Below, piece by piece: positions 17,404 to 26,704 of a stretch of DNA of 64,000 bases. The stretch is from contig CALLIL010000009.1 in assembly GCA_938009755.1 (NCBI GenBank), forward strand, positions 62,001 to 126,000. Reading direction: 5' to 3'. Each line of letters starts with the position of its first letter. The first letter of the stretch is position 1. The position numbers and the translations under genes were made by a program. The DNA is from an uncultured Marinomonas sp. (GTDB taxonomy: Bacteria; Pseudomonadota; Gammaproteobacteria; Pseudomonadales; Marinomonadaceae). The notes beneath the pieces are model-generated. The model saw only the letters and a program-made list of their open reading frames with translations, was not told the DNA's origin and made no database searches.

Positions 17404-17901
17404 ATGAAGTTAGATTTAGAGCGTTCTCTCGCGTCGATGAAAACGCAATTAGCGGAATACTGCGACAAGAAAAAAATTGAAGATGCGATTGTAGTAGGCA
17501 TTCACTCTGGCGGCGTTTGGGTGGCAGAGCAGCTGATGGAAAATATGCCAACCAATGAGCCTTTGGCGACATTAGACATTACCTTTTATCGAGATGATTT
17601 CACCAAAGCGGGTTTGAATCCGAAAGTAAACCAAACCTTGCTGCCAGCGATTGAAGATCGTCACGTAATTTTAGTGGACGATGTCTTGATGTCGGGTCGT
17701 ACTATTCGTGCTGCGATGAACGAGATTTTTGACTTTGGCCGACCAGCCAGTATTACCTTGGCGATTCTGTATGATCTTGGGCAGCACGAGTTACCCATTT
17801 CGGCCGATATTGTTGGCGAGAGATTAACGCTTAATGCTGACCAAAGGGTTAAGTTGTCTGGGCCTCGGCCACTTAGTGTTTCTTTAATGGATACACATTA
17901 A
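17404..17901 (+). CDS. pyrR: Bifunctional pyr regulatory protein / uracil phosphoribosyltransferase
   Basis: A 165-aa type I phosphoribosyltransferase with the PRPP loop VILVDDVLMSGRTIRAAMNE and an early AIVVGIHSGGVWVAEQL block. In Bacillus PyrR binds pyr leader RNA in a uridine-nucleotide-dependent way; in Pseudomonas-type bacteria pyrR precedes pyrB as here. Downstream lies a terminator-like hairpin crossed by a short ORF (both listed), so either PyrR or translation could set read-through into pyrB. Confidence 0.93.
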   Translation: MKLDLERSLASMKTQLAEYCDKKKIEDAIVVGIHSGGVWVAEQLMENMPTNEPLATLDITFYRDDFTKAGLNPKVNQTLLPAIEDRHVILVDDVLMSGRTIRAAMNEIFDFGRPASITLAILYDLGQHELPISADIVGERLTLNADQRVKLSGPRPLSVSLMDTH

Positions 17902-17951
17902 TTCCTCTCATAAGGCTTTATTTTTTGTCCGACTCATACGACAATTAGCCC

Positions 17952-18077
17952 ATGAATTATATTAACGATAAATCAGTGCTAACCAACCCCGTTATTCCCT
18001 CTCAAGGGCGTAATCAGCCGTTATCGTTATCAATGCCCGATCTCAGAATTTTCTGTATCGGGCATTTTATTATCTAG
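17952..18077 (+). CDS. Putative pyrB leader peptide, 41 aa
   Basis: An ATG 50 bases after pyrR opens a frame of 41 codons that begins MNYINDKSVLTNPVIPSQ, passes straight through both arms of the terminator hairpin at 18032-18066 and stops with TAG at 18075-18077, 81 bases before pyrB. This is the layout of E. coli pyrL, the 44-codon leader whose coupled translation blocks the pyrBI terminator when UTP is low. The sequence itself is not similar to PyrL as I recall it. The ribosome-binding site is weak, and a 41-codon frame can occur by chance, so it is a candidate. Confidence 0.45.
   Translation: MNYINDKSVLTNPVIPSQGRNQPLSLSMPDLRIFCIGHFII
18032..18073 (+). terminator. Attenuator-type terminator before pyrB
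   Basis: A perfect 10-base stem, AATGCCCGAT at 18032-18041 with ATCGGGCATT at 18057-18066, followed by TTATTAT. It lies between pyrR and pyrB in the same direction, so it must be read through for pyrB expression; regulated attenuation by uridine nucleotides is the natural reading. Confidence 0.75.
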
Positions 18078-18158
18078 GCGTTTAGTATTGATTCGCTGGA
18101 CGACCTGCAATTAATAAAAAAGGCAATTTTGTCTTTTTCAGTTTGAGGAAAGCATACC

Positions 18159-19181
18159 ATGGTTCAATCCGACCCTCGGGCATTACAACTAAATGAACAC
18201 GGCCAGCTTAAGCACTTTTTGACGTTAGACGGATTGGATAAAGGTATCCTCACAGAAATTCTTGATCGTGCTGACTCTTTCCTTTCCATGGGTGAGCAAT
18301 CGGTTAAAAAAGTGCCATTGCTTCGCGGCAAAACCGTGGTGAATCTTTTTTTCGAAAACTCCACTCGAACACGTACCACTTTTGAGTTAGCCGCAAAGCG
18401 ATTGTCTGCGGATGTGATCAATCTAAACATAGAAACTTCTGCAACCTCTAAAGGCGAATCCCTTCTCGATACATTACAAAACCTGCAAGCAATGCAAAGC
18501 GACATGTTTATCGTTCGACATTCAGACAGCGGTGCTCCACATTTTATTGCAGAGCATTGCACGCCAAATGTGGCCATTATCAATGCGGGGGACGGACGAC
18601 ACGCACATCCAACACAAGCCATGTTGGATATGCTGACTATTCGTCGTCATAAAGGAAGTTTCGAAGGGTTGAAAGTGGCCATCGTGGGAGACATCTTGCA
18701 TTCACGAGTGGCGCGTTCCCAGTTACAAGCGTTAACGACATTAGGCGTTGATGAAGTACGTTTGGTTGGGCCAAAAACCTTGGTTCCATCTTTCTTTGCT
18801 GAAATGGGGGCAACCATTTGTCACGACTTAGAAGTTGGGCTGAAAGACGTCGATGTCGTAGTGATGTTGCGTTTGCAAAAGGAGCGTATGAAAGGCGCTT
18901 TATTGCCAAGTGAAAGTGAGTTTTATCGTTTATATGGTTTGACGGAAACGTCTTTGTCTTGGGCAAAACCCGATGCCATTGTTATGCACCCAGGACCAAT
19001 TAACCGAGGCGTTGAGATTTCTTCTGAAGTAGCAGATGGCGACCATTCAGTGATTTTGAATCAAGTAACGAACGGTATTGCGGTACGAATGGCTGTTATG
19101 TCTATGGCCATGAGTGGCCAGCTACAAGATGCACAAACAGACGTTAATGAAACAGCCTCGGCGACGGAAGGTGGAAATTAA
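18159..19181 (+). CDS. pyrB: Aspartate carbamoyltransferase catalytic subunit
   Basis: Second step of pyrimidine synthesis: carbamoyl phosphate plus aspartate to carbamoyl-aspartate. 340 aa, start ATG 18159 after GAGGAAAG. Seen are the carbamoyl-phosphate motif [43 protein letters not shown] and [12 protein letters not shown]. The N-terminal extension of about 20 residues before [10 protein letters not shown] and the following inactive dihydroorotase gene point to the class A, Pseudomonas-type dodecamer, in which ATCase needs PyrC' for assembly. There is no pyrI. Preceded by an attenuator. Confidence 0.97.
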   Translation: MVQSDPRALQLNEHGQLKHFLTLDGLDKGILTEILDRADSFLSMGEQSVKKVPLLRGKTVVNLFFENSTRTRTTFELAAKRLSADVINLNIETSATSKGESLLDTLQNLQAMQSDMFIVRHSDSGAPHFIAEHCTPNVAIINAGDGRHAHPTQAMLDMLTIRRHKGSFEGLKVAIVGDILHSRVARSQLQALTTLGVDEVRLVGPKTLVPSFFAEMGATICHDLEVGLKDVDVVVMLRLQKERMKGALLPSESEFYRLYGLTETSLSWAKPDAIVMHPGPINRGVEISSEVADGDHSVILNQVTNGIAVRMAVMSMAMSGQLQDAQTDVNETASATEGGN

Positions 19182-19182
19182 G

Positions 19183-20460
19183 ATGAAATTACGAATTCAA
19201 AATGGTCGCTTAATAGACCCAAGCCAAAACCTGAACTGTGTTGCTGATTTGTTTATTGAAAATCATAAGATTGTTGCCATAGGTGAAGCACCAGTGGGAT
19301 TCGATGACGCTGACGTTGTGGATGCTGAAGGGCATTGGGTGTTGCCAGGTTTGGTGGATGTGGCTGTCTCATTACGTGAGCCGGGTTTTACGCAAAAAGG
19401 CAGTATCGCAACGGAAGGACGAGCGGCTGTTTCTGGTGGTGTGACGACGGTTGTTTGTCCACCTGATACAAGTCCAATTGTCGACACGCCAGCCGTTGCT
19501 GCATTGATTCAAGACAAAGCAGATGAAGCGGGCATGGCGAATGTCTTTCCGATTGGCGCTTTGACCCAAGGCTTAGAAGGTTCGCATTTAAGTAACATGG
19601 TGTCATTAACGGACGCAGGTTGTGTGGCGCTGTCGAATGGTCGTCATGCCATGGCGAATACGAAAGTATTATCAAGAGCATTGGAATATGCAGCCACTCA
19701 TGATTTGCTGGTTGTGTTTCATCCTGATGAGGAAAGTTTGTCTGAAGGTGGTTGTGCCCATGAAGGTCTAATGTCCACCATGCACGGTTTGAGTGGTATT
19801 CCTGAAACTGCAGAAACCATCGCGCTTACACGTGATTTATTATTGATTGAGAAAACAGGAGTGCGTGCACACTTTGCGCGTCTGTCGAGTGCTAAGTCGA
19901 TTGAGATGATTGCGAATGCAAAACTATCTGGCTTGGATGTGACAGCCGATGTAGCAGTGCACAACTTATTGCTCAATGACGATGTATTGGATCAGTTTGA
20001 CGGTCAATATCATGTTTTACCACCACTGCGTGCTGAGAATGACAGATTGACATTAATTGAAGGCGTTAAGCGTGGCGTGATTTCCGCCATTTGTTCCGAT
20101 CATCAGCCTCACGAGAAAATGGCCAAAGTAGCGCCTTTTGCGGCAACGGAACCAGGTATGGCAAATGTTGAAGTTCTGTTGCCTTTGGCGATGCGCCTGG
20201 TGGATGAAGGGGATTTAGATTTTGATTCCTTGTTGTCTTGTCTAACGTCTGGGCCAGCGTCTTGCTTTGGATTGGAGGCAGGTTCTTTATCGGTTGGCAG
20301 TTTTGCGGATTTTATTTTGTATGACAGTACTGCCCGTTGGACTTGGGAGTACAAAAACCGCAAAACCAAGGGGCATAATTCTGCATTTTTTGGAAGTGAG
20401 TTTGTCGGTCAAGTGGTAGCCAGTTACATATCCGGTCAATGTGTTTATCGCAACTTGTAA
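19183..20460 (+). CDS. pyrC': Dihydroorotase-like, non-catalytic subunit PyrC'
   Basis: A 425-aa amidohydrolase-fold protein starting at ATG 19183, one base after the pyrB stop; a longer frame overlapping pyrB is not needed. The zinc-binding D-x-H-x-H of active dihydroorotase is replaced by D59-V-A61-V-S63 in LPGLVDVAVSLREPG, and the later H-x-x-H motif reads AHFARLSSAKS, so metal ligands are lost. SDHQPHE near the C-terminus keeps a relic of the active-site Asp region. In Pseudomonas putida such a protein is required to build the ATCase holoenzyme, which is the expected role. A working pyrC must lie elsewhere. Confidence 0.93.
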   Translation: MKLRIQNGRLIDPSQNLNCVADLFIENHKIVAIGEAPVGFDDADVVDAEGHWVLPGLVDVAVSLREPGFTQKGSIATEGRAAVSGGVTTVVCPPDTSPIVDTPAVAALIQDKADEAGMANVFPIGALTQGLEGSHLSNMVSLTDAGCVALSNGRHAMANTKVLSRALEYAATHDLLVVFHPDEESLSEGGCAHEGLMSTMHGLSGIPETAETIALTRDLLLIEKTGVRAHFARLSSAKSIEMIANAKLSGLDVTADVAVHNLLLNDDVLDQFDGQYHVLPPLRAENDRLTLIEGVKRGVISAICSDHQPHEKMAKVAPFAATEPGMANVEVLLPLAMRLVDEGDLDFDSLLSCLTSGPASCFGLEAGSLSVGSFADFILYDSTARWTWEYKNRKTKGHNSAFFGSEFVGQVVASYISGQCVYRNL

Positions 20461-20605
20461 GCTTTTGTCACATAAAGTGATGAAACTTAAAGAAAAGTAA
20501 GGATATTTTAGTAAAAGTGCATGTTTGGCCTTACTATGACTTTACTTTTAAGGTTAGGTCATTAATCTTGTTGGTATTGGATTTTATTATGGACTTTATT
20601 TTTGT

Positions 20606-21679
20606 ATGACTGTTGTTGGCGCTTCACTCTCATTGTCACCTGAAAAAGAACGAGATTTTATTAAAAATCTGTACGTTGACATGCCTGAGACTATTCAGAT
20701 GATTGCAAAAGGTGCGCCTTTAAATTCATTGCTCAATCGTTTCAAAGGCAAATTACAATCTCAACTTTCATCGGCTTACTGTTTATTCATTGTCTGCGAC
20801 AAAGATTGCTTGCAATGGAGTCTTCCTTATACCGACTCTGTGAATGAGCCGCTGTTGGCTATGAATGGTCAATTGGCTTCTGTGCCTCAAGATTTGGTGC
20901 GCTTTGCAGCAACTCAGTCTAGTACTAAGCGGTACGACACAGGAATCCAAGAGTCGACGGGCTGGTCTTTATGGCAATCTTTTTTTCAAGAGCATAACTT
21001 CACTGATGTAGCGATGGTGAGTGTGTCTGATGGTCGAGGCTCGATTCATCTAATGCTGGTGTTGCAGAAAAACAACCAATCATTAGACAAGTCATTAATG
21101 GAATTAGCGCTGGATGCTTACTCTTCTTGGGTTAGCGCCGCTTTTGAACGTGAAAAGGCCGATTATGTACTGCTTGAAAATACCCATAAAAATCCTGAAA
21201 CTGGGTTGTTGCGCCGTTACACTTTTGAAAGTAATTTTGGCATTGTATTGAAGGATTCACGTCGACATTTTCAACGTGCTGCGTTGCTGTCTTTGCGACT
21301 TCTGTCCGATGCTAAAGCAGAAACACCTGAGCTTAAGCAGTTGGCAGGTGTGATGCGTGATGCTGTTCGCGATAACGATCTGATTGCTCATTATGACGAG
21401 CGCGAATTGGTTATGGGGATTCGTATCCAAAACTTAGAAGATGCGGAAGTGGTTGCTGAAAAACTTCTCGATTCCCTGCGCAACCCGAAATATTCCAATA
21501 ATCGCCTGATACACGCTGGTTTCTCTATCGGGATTGCGTTTTATCCAGAACACTCATCTATAGAGGCGCTTTATCAAGCGGCTTGCTTTGCTGCCAATTC
21601 ACTGAAAAACACACCTGGATATCGCCTTGAATTCCATGATGCGTTTTATGAATCCAGCTCTGACTTTTACGCCGAGTAG
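20606..21679 (+). CDS. GAF-like/degenerate GGDEF domain protein
   Basis: A 357-aa soluble protein. Residues ~30-185 look like a GAF-type sensor region. Residues ~195-350 follow the diguanylate cyclase fold: NPETGLLRRYTFESN replaces the usual D-x-L-T-G-L-x-N-R, and FSIGIAFYPEHSSIEALYQ matches the conserved end. The signature G-G-D-E-F is replaced by D264-E-R-E-L268 (AHYDERELVMGI), so cyclase activity is very unlikely; a substrate- or effector-binding, or protein-interaction, role remains. It stands alone between pyrC' and yggS with short flanking gaps. Confidence 0.8.
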   Translation: MTVVGASLSLSPEKERDFIKNLYVDMPETIQMIAKGAPLNSLLNRFKGKLQSQLSSAYCLFIVCDKDCLQWSLPYTDSVNEPLLAMNGQLASVPQDLVRFAATQSSTKRYDTGIQESTGWSLWQSFFQEHNFTDVAMVSVSDGRGSIHLMLVLQKNNQSLDKSLMELALDAYSSWVSAAFEREKADYVLLENTHKNPETGLLRRYTFESNFGIVLKDSRRHFQRAALLSLRLLSDAKAETPELKQLAGVMRDAVRDNDLIAHYDERELVMGIRIQNLEDAEVVAEKLLDSLRNPKYSNNRLIHAGFSIGIAFYPEHSSIEALYQAACFAANSLKNTPGYRLEFHDAFYESSSDFYAE

Positions 21680-21797
21680 GTCTTTTTCTCGTTATTCTAA
21701 ATGATGTTATGATGCGCTCTGATGCTTTTCATGAAAGATGAAAAGCAAGATACGATGTAATTGGTCAGTATCTAGGTGTAATTCGGAGCGCTCAATC

Positions 21798-22526
21798 ATG
21801 ACAATAGAACTCGAAAAAGAAGATGCAGAGAGTATTAAAAATAATTTATCTGCGGTGTCTCTTCAAATCACACAAGCTATCCAACAATTTGGCCGCACGC
21901 CTGAGAGCGTCCGATTGCTTGCCGTCAGTAAAACCAAGCCTGTTTCCGCACTGGCTGCCGCGTACGCTGCTGGTCAAAGGGCGTTTGGTGAAAATTACGT
22001 TCAAGAAGCGGTTGATAAATACCATGCATTGGGTGATTTAGCGGATATCGAATGGCACTTTATCGGCCCTATTCAATCGAATAAATCCCGTTTAATCGCA
22101 GAAAGCATGGATTGGGTGCACACGATTGATCGTGACAAAATTGCGTTGCGCCTCAATGAGCAGAGACCAGAAGATAAGGCACCACTGAATGTGTGTGTAC
22201 AAGTAAATATCAGCGGCGAAGAAAGTAAGTCTGGTATTCTGCTGTCAGAGTTAGATGCAATGGTTTCCTTGGTGTCAGACCTCCCAAATTTACGTTTAAG
22301 AGGCTTGATGGCTATTCCAGCACCTCAGCAAAGTCATCAACAGCAATGCGACGTTTATAAACCTTTAACCGACGCTTTTCTTGAATTATCAAAATCCGAT
22401 AGCATGATAGATACCTTATCCATTGGCATGTCTGGAGATTTATCCGCTGCCATTGCGTCAGGCAGTACAATGGTTCGTATTGGTACCGCCATTTTTGGAG
22501 AAAGAGATTACGCCGTTAAGCTATAA
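21798..22526 (+). CDS. yggS: Pyridoxal phosphate homeostasis protein (YggS/PLPBP family)
   Basis: Binds PLP and keeps free PLP and amino-acid pools balanced. 242 aa from ATG 21798 (MTIELEKEDAESIKNN), which has CGGAG upstream; a start at 21738 would add residues without homology. Motifs: RLLAVSKTKPVSALAAAY with the PLP-binding Lys, FGENYVQEA, WHFIGPIQSNKSR, VNISGEESKSG and LSIGMSGDLSAAIASGSTMVRIG. Followed by proC and yggT as in many proteobacteria; yggS and proC functionally link through proline and PLP metabolism. Confidence 0.95.
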   Translation: MTIELEKEDAESIKNNLSAVSLQITQAIQQFGRTPESVRLLAVSKTKPVSALAAAYAAGQRAFGENYVQEAVDKYHALGDLADIEWHFIGPIQSNKSRLIAESMDWVHTIDRDKIALRLNEQRPEDKAPLNVCVQVNISGEESKSGILLSELDAMVSLVSDLPNLRLRGLMAIPAPQQSHQQQCDVYKPLTDAFLELSKSDSMIDTLSIGMSGDLSAAIASGSTMVRIGTAIFGERDYAVKL

Positions 22527-22609
22527 TAGTGATGTATAGCGACGATTTTTATGGCGTCTTTTGGATGTTGATAGAATCTCATTAGCTTAAATAAACAATA
22601 GGATGAAAC

Positions 22610-23443
22610 ATGGCTCTTAATATTGCCTTTATAGGCGTAGGAAATATGGCTCGCGCAATTTTTAGTGGCATGTTAGCCAGCGGCTATCCAGCAGAGAACA
22701 TTATTGGTACTTCTAGAACGCCTGAAAAACGCGATTTTTATCATGAGCATTATGGTGTGTCCATGTTGGCCGATAATTTTGCTGCGGTAGATGACGCTGA
22801 TGTGGTTGTCTTGTGTGTGAAACCTGCGCAAATGAAAGTGGTGGTTGAAGAGTTCTCTGAGCACGTGAGAAGCGATCAATTATTTATTTCGGTTGCGGCT
22901 GGTATTGAACTGAATGCGTTGGAAAACTGGTTAGGCAAGCCCGTTTCGATTGTTCGAAGCATGCCAAATACGCCGTCACAGTTGGGCGCCGGTATGACAG
23001 GTTTGATTGCTAATGAGCAAACAACAGACGAGCAAAAAGAGTGGGTTTCTGAATTATTCGCCAGTATCGGGCATTCCGTTTGGGTGGACCAAGAAGACCA
23101 TATGCATACGGTAACGGCTTTGTCAGGCAGTGCGCCAGCGTATTTTTTTCGCTTCCTTGAATCCATGATCACCAACGCAAAAGCGCAAGGAATGGACGAA
23201 GAAACCAGCCGACAGTTAGCAAGCCATGCGATGCTTGGTGCCGCAAAAATGGTCGTGGAATTAGAAGAGCCGATTGAACAGCTGCGTAAAAATATTACTT
23301 CTCCAAATGGCACAACCGAGCAAGCTTTGTGGTCTCTTGATGCGTCTGATATTGATAGAGTGGTTGGTGATGCGATGACCGCGTGTATAAATCGATCCAA
23401 AGAAATGTCGAATGACTTTTCTGTTCAAAGTGATGAGGAATAA
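22610..23443 (+). CDS. proC: Pyrroline-5-carboxylate reductase
   Basis: Last step of proline synthesis, reducing pyrroline-5-carboxylate with NAD(P)H. 277 aa; the Rossmann start is IAFIGVGNMARAIFSGMLAS and the conserved segments VVVLCVKPAQM, VRSMPNTPSQLGAGMTGL, TALSGSAPAYFFRFLESM and ITSPNGTTEQAL are all present. ATG 22610 follows AGGATG. yggT starts five bases after its stop. Confidence 0.97.
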   Translation: MALNIAFIGVGNMARAIFSGMLASGYPAENIIGTSRTPEKRDFYHEHYGVSMLADNFAAVDDADVVVLCVKPAQMKVVVEEFSEHVRSDQLFISVAAGIELNALENWLGKPVSIVRSMPNTPSQLGAGMTGLIANEQTTDEQKEWVSELFASIGHSVWVDQEDHMHTVTALSGSAPAYFFRFLESMITNAKAQGMDEETSRQLASHAMLGAAKMVVELEEPIEQLRKNITSPNGTTEQALWSLDASDIDRVVGDAMTACINRSKEMSNDFSVQSDEE

Positions 23444-23448
23444 ATTGA

Positions 23449-23991
23449 ATGAGTTCTAGTCCGTTCATTAGTTTAGTAACGATTATTTGTAATCTTTACT
23501 TGTTTATCGTGTTGCTGCGTTTGGTGCTTCAACTAACACGCGCCGATTTTTATAACCCTATTAGCCAAGGTGTTGTGAAAGCAACCAGCCCGCTTATTTT
23601 GCCATTGCGTAAAGTCATTCCTGCGATTGGTCGCTTGGATACGGCGTCTTTAGTGTTAGCGTTAGCGGTACAGTTTTTAACCGTGCTGTTGGTTGTTTTA
23701 CTAAAGGGTGCGTATTTGCCTCCTGTTGGCTACGCCATTCATACAGTGGCAGGTACGTTTTATCATTTATTGAATTTGTATTTTGGCGCGATGTTGATCT
23801 CGGTGATTTTAAGCTGGGTTGCACCTGGTGCAAATCATCCTGGCGCAATGTTGGTTGGCCAGATTACGGCGCCTTTATATCGGGCGGTTCAGCGAGTCAT
23901 TCCGCCATTGGGTGGTTTGGATATTTCGCCTATATTTATCTTTTTAGGCATTACTTTTTTGAAGTCGATACTGGCACCATACGCAGTCTAA
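23449..23991 (+). CDS. yggT: YggT family membrane protein
   Basis: A 180-aa protein with two YggT repeats, each of two hydrophobic helices: LYLFIVLLRLVLQLTRADFYNPISQ with PLRKVIPAIGRLDTASLV, then LISVILSWVAPGANHPGAM with PLYRAVQRVIPPLGGLDISP. The R-x-I-P-P-x-G-x-x-D motif occurs in both. Family function is unknown; links to osmotic stress or cell division have been proposed in some bacteria and plastids. Co-transcribed with proC. Confidence 0.93.
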   Translation: MSSSPFISLVTIICNLYLFIVLLRLVLQLTRADFYNPISQGVVKATSPLILPLRKVIPAIGRLDTASLVLALAVQFLTVLLVVLLKGAYLPPVGYAIHTVAGTFYHLLNLYFGAMLISVILSWVAPGANHPGAMLVGQITAPLYRAVQRVIPPLGGLDISPIFIFLGITFLKSILAPYAV

Positions 23992-24047
23992 GCGATGTGA
24001 AACACCGTTAAGGCGAAGTGAATTAGCGCTTGGTTTGGTTCGTTGAA

Positions 24048-24076
24048 TTGAGAATAGGGGCATATTCCTATATGAT
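24048..24076 (+). promoter_or_regulatory. Sigma-70 promoter of coaD
   Basis: TTGAGA at 24048-24053 and TATGAT at 24071-24076, exactly 17 bases apart, about 90 bases before the coaD ATG. The -10 box sits inside an imperfect inverted repeat AGGGGC...GCCCCT (about 24056-24084). Confidence 0.6.
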
Positions 24077-24150
24077 GCGCCCCTAAATGGGAACGAACGT
24101 AGCTATTATCGTGTTACGGGTAGTGTCCTGACTTCTTATCCCTTATTTAA

Positions 24151-24651
<501 letters not shown>

Positions 24652-24667
24652 TAACGTGTTTTTTTAG

Positions 24668-24928
<261 letters not shown>

Positions 24929-24946
24929 TCATAAGGTTGCGCATCT

Positions 24947-26683
24947 ATCGATACTAATAGTTTTATTTTCCTCGCTGGCATCTTACTGTTAGTAAGCATT
25001 CTTGCCAGTTCTTTAACTGTTCGTGTTGGCTTACCTCTACTGCTCGTTTTCCTTGGGATGGGAATGCTTGCAGGAGAAGAGGGAATTGGCCGATTAGACT
25101 TCGACAACTCAAATTTAGCCTTCTTCGTTGGTAATCTCGCATTGGCTGTCATTTTGTTAGATGGCGGAATGCGCACCAAAACCAGCACCTTTCGCGTTGC
25201 TCTATGGCCCTCGTTATCTCTTGCTACATTAGGTGTTGTTCTTACAACCGCAAGTGTCGGCGTGTTTGCCGCTTGGTTACTTGGTGTGCCGTTAATCTAT
25301 GGTTTGTTATTAGGTGCCACCGTCGGTTCTACCGATGCTGCGGCGGTGTTTAACCTTTTACGAAACAGCGGCGTTAAGCTAAACGAGCGAGTGGGTGGCA
25401 CGCTAGAAATCGAATCTGGAGCCAATGATCCCATGGCGATTCTGTTAGTTGTCATGCTAACGGGATTATTGCAAAGTGCAGATCATATTAGTGTTCTGTC
25501 CTTTTTAGGGCAGATGCTACAGCAATTCGCTATCGGCAGTATTGCTGGCGTATTAGGCGGAAAACTCCTTCTCGCTGTTTTGAAAAAAGTGCCTTTAGTC
25601 GAAGGTTTGTACGCGTTATTAATCATTTCTTTTGGTTTGGCTGTGTTTTCAGGCGTCAATATTATTGGCGGCAGTGGCTTCTTAGCGGTTTACCTTGTTG
25701 GATTAACCGTGGGAAACGGCCGAGTCAAACAATTAGAAGCCGTCTCTCAAGTCATGGACGGTTTGGCTTGGTTGGCGCAAGCAGGCATGTTCTTGTTACT
25801 TGGCCTGTTGGTAACACCTTCTAGCTTGTTGACACATGGTTTAGAGGCGGTCGCAATCGCGGCGTTCTTGATTTTTATCGCACGACCTTTGGCTGTAATG
25901 ATTTGTTTATTACCGTTTGATTTTAGGTGGCCAGAGCGACTGTATATTAGTTGGGTTGGATTGCGTGGCGCGGTACCGATTGTACTGGCGCTTTATCCTA
26001 TCATTGCGGGATTATCGAACTCAAATTTGTTGTTTGAAATTACCTTCACGGTTGTGCTGATTTCTTTATTGTTACAAGGCTCAACCGTACCGTTAGTAGC
26101 GCGTTGGTTGAACATTATCGTACCCGCAGCACCTGCGCCCACGACGCGCTTTTCATTGGTTGATAACACCGCGTCTCATTACTCGCTTGAGTTGTATGAG
26201 TTCTTGGTTCAAGCGGAAAAAGTGAAAATCCCCGCTGCCATTGTGCAAAATGTGCCAAGTAAAACGGTATCTACACCACAGCTTGTGTCTTTGGTTCGAG
26301 ATCATCAGCCGATCATCGTCAATGAAGAAACGATATTAACGACGGGTGACAGAATCTGGATGTTATTGCACCCAGAAGATGTGGAAGATGTTGCGGTTAT
26401 CTTTTCTCAAGAAGCATCTAGCTCGTTTCTGCTGCAAAACTTCTTTGGTGAATTCTCTATTCGAGGCGATGCGCCATTGCTGGACCTTGCTAAAGCGTAT
26501 GGTGTTCCTATTGATGGTCTTGACCCTCAGGACACCGCAGAGCAACTGCTACAGCGTCAGATAGGTAAAACCCTCGTTGTTGGTGACCGAGTGCGCTTTG
26601 GTTCACTAAGGCTGACGGTGAGAGAGATGAAAGAAGGGAAAGTGGAAGCAATAGGGCTCAAGTTACAAGATAAGTCACATTAA
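24947..26683 (+). CDS. cvrA: K+/H+ antiporter, NhaP2/CvrA type, apparent ATC start
   Basis: Inner-membrane cation/proton antiporter with a cytosolic TrkA-C/CorC-like tail. The first ATG in frame (25058) would give 541 aa and lose the first helix. Upstream codons keep a clear family match (IFLAGILLLVSILASSLTVR, then VGLPLLLVFLGM) back to an in-frame TAA at 24932-24934. No ATG, GTG or TTG lies between; ATC at 24947, ten bases after AAGG, gives exactly 578 aa, the length I recall for E. coli CvrA. Core motifs include GATVGSTDAAAVFNLLRNSG and EIESGANDPMAILLVV. The start codon is an inference. Confidence 0.85.
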   Translation: MDTNSFIFLAGILLLVSILASSLTVRVGLPLLLVFLGMGMLAGEEGIGRLDFDNSNLAFFVGNLALAVILLDGGMRTKTSTFRVALWPSLSLATLGVVLTTASVGVFAAWLLGVPLIYGLLLGATVGSTDAAAVFNLLRNSGVKLNERVGGTLEIESGANDPMAILLVVMLTGLLQSADHISVLSFLGQMLQQFAIGSIAGVLGGKLLLAVLKKVPLVEGLYALLIISFGLAVFSGVNIIGGSGFLAVYLVGLTVGNGRVKQLEAVSQVMDGLAWLAQAGMFLLLGLLVTPSSLLTHGLEAVAIAAFLIFIARPLAVMICLLPFDFRWPERLYISWVGLRGAVPIVLALYPIIAGLSNSNLLFEITFTVVLISLLLQGSTVPLVARWLNIIVPAAPAPTTRFSLVDNTASHYSLELYEFLVQAEKVKIPAAIVQNVPSKTVSTPQLVSLVRDHQPIIVNEETILTTGDRIWMLLHPEDVEDVAVIFSQEASSSFLLQNFFGEFSIRGDAPLLDLAKAYGVPIDGLDPQDTAEQLLQRQIGKTLVVGDRVRFGSLRLTVREMKEGKVEAIGLKLQDKSH

Positions 26684-26704
26684 GCCCGTATTCATACGAT
26701 TAGG

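Noticed and set aside
19114-19182. Extended start for the dihydroorotase-like gene
   Set aside because: It would overlap pyrB; ATG 19183 starts exactly at the family N-terminus.
24055-24086. Terminator after yggT from the AGGGGC/GCCCCT repeat
   Set aside because: No T-run follows, and the -10 box of the coaD promoter lies inside it.
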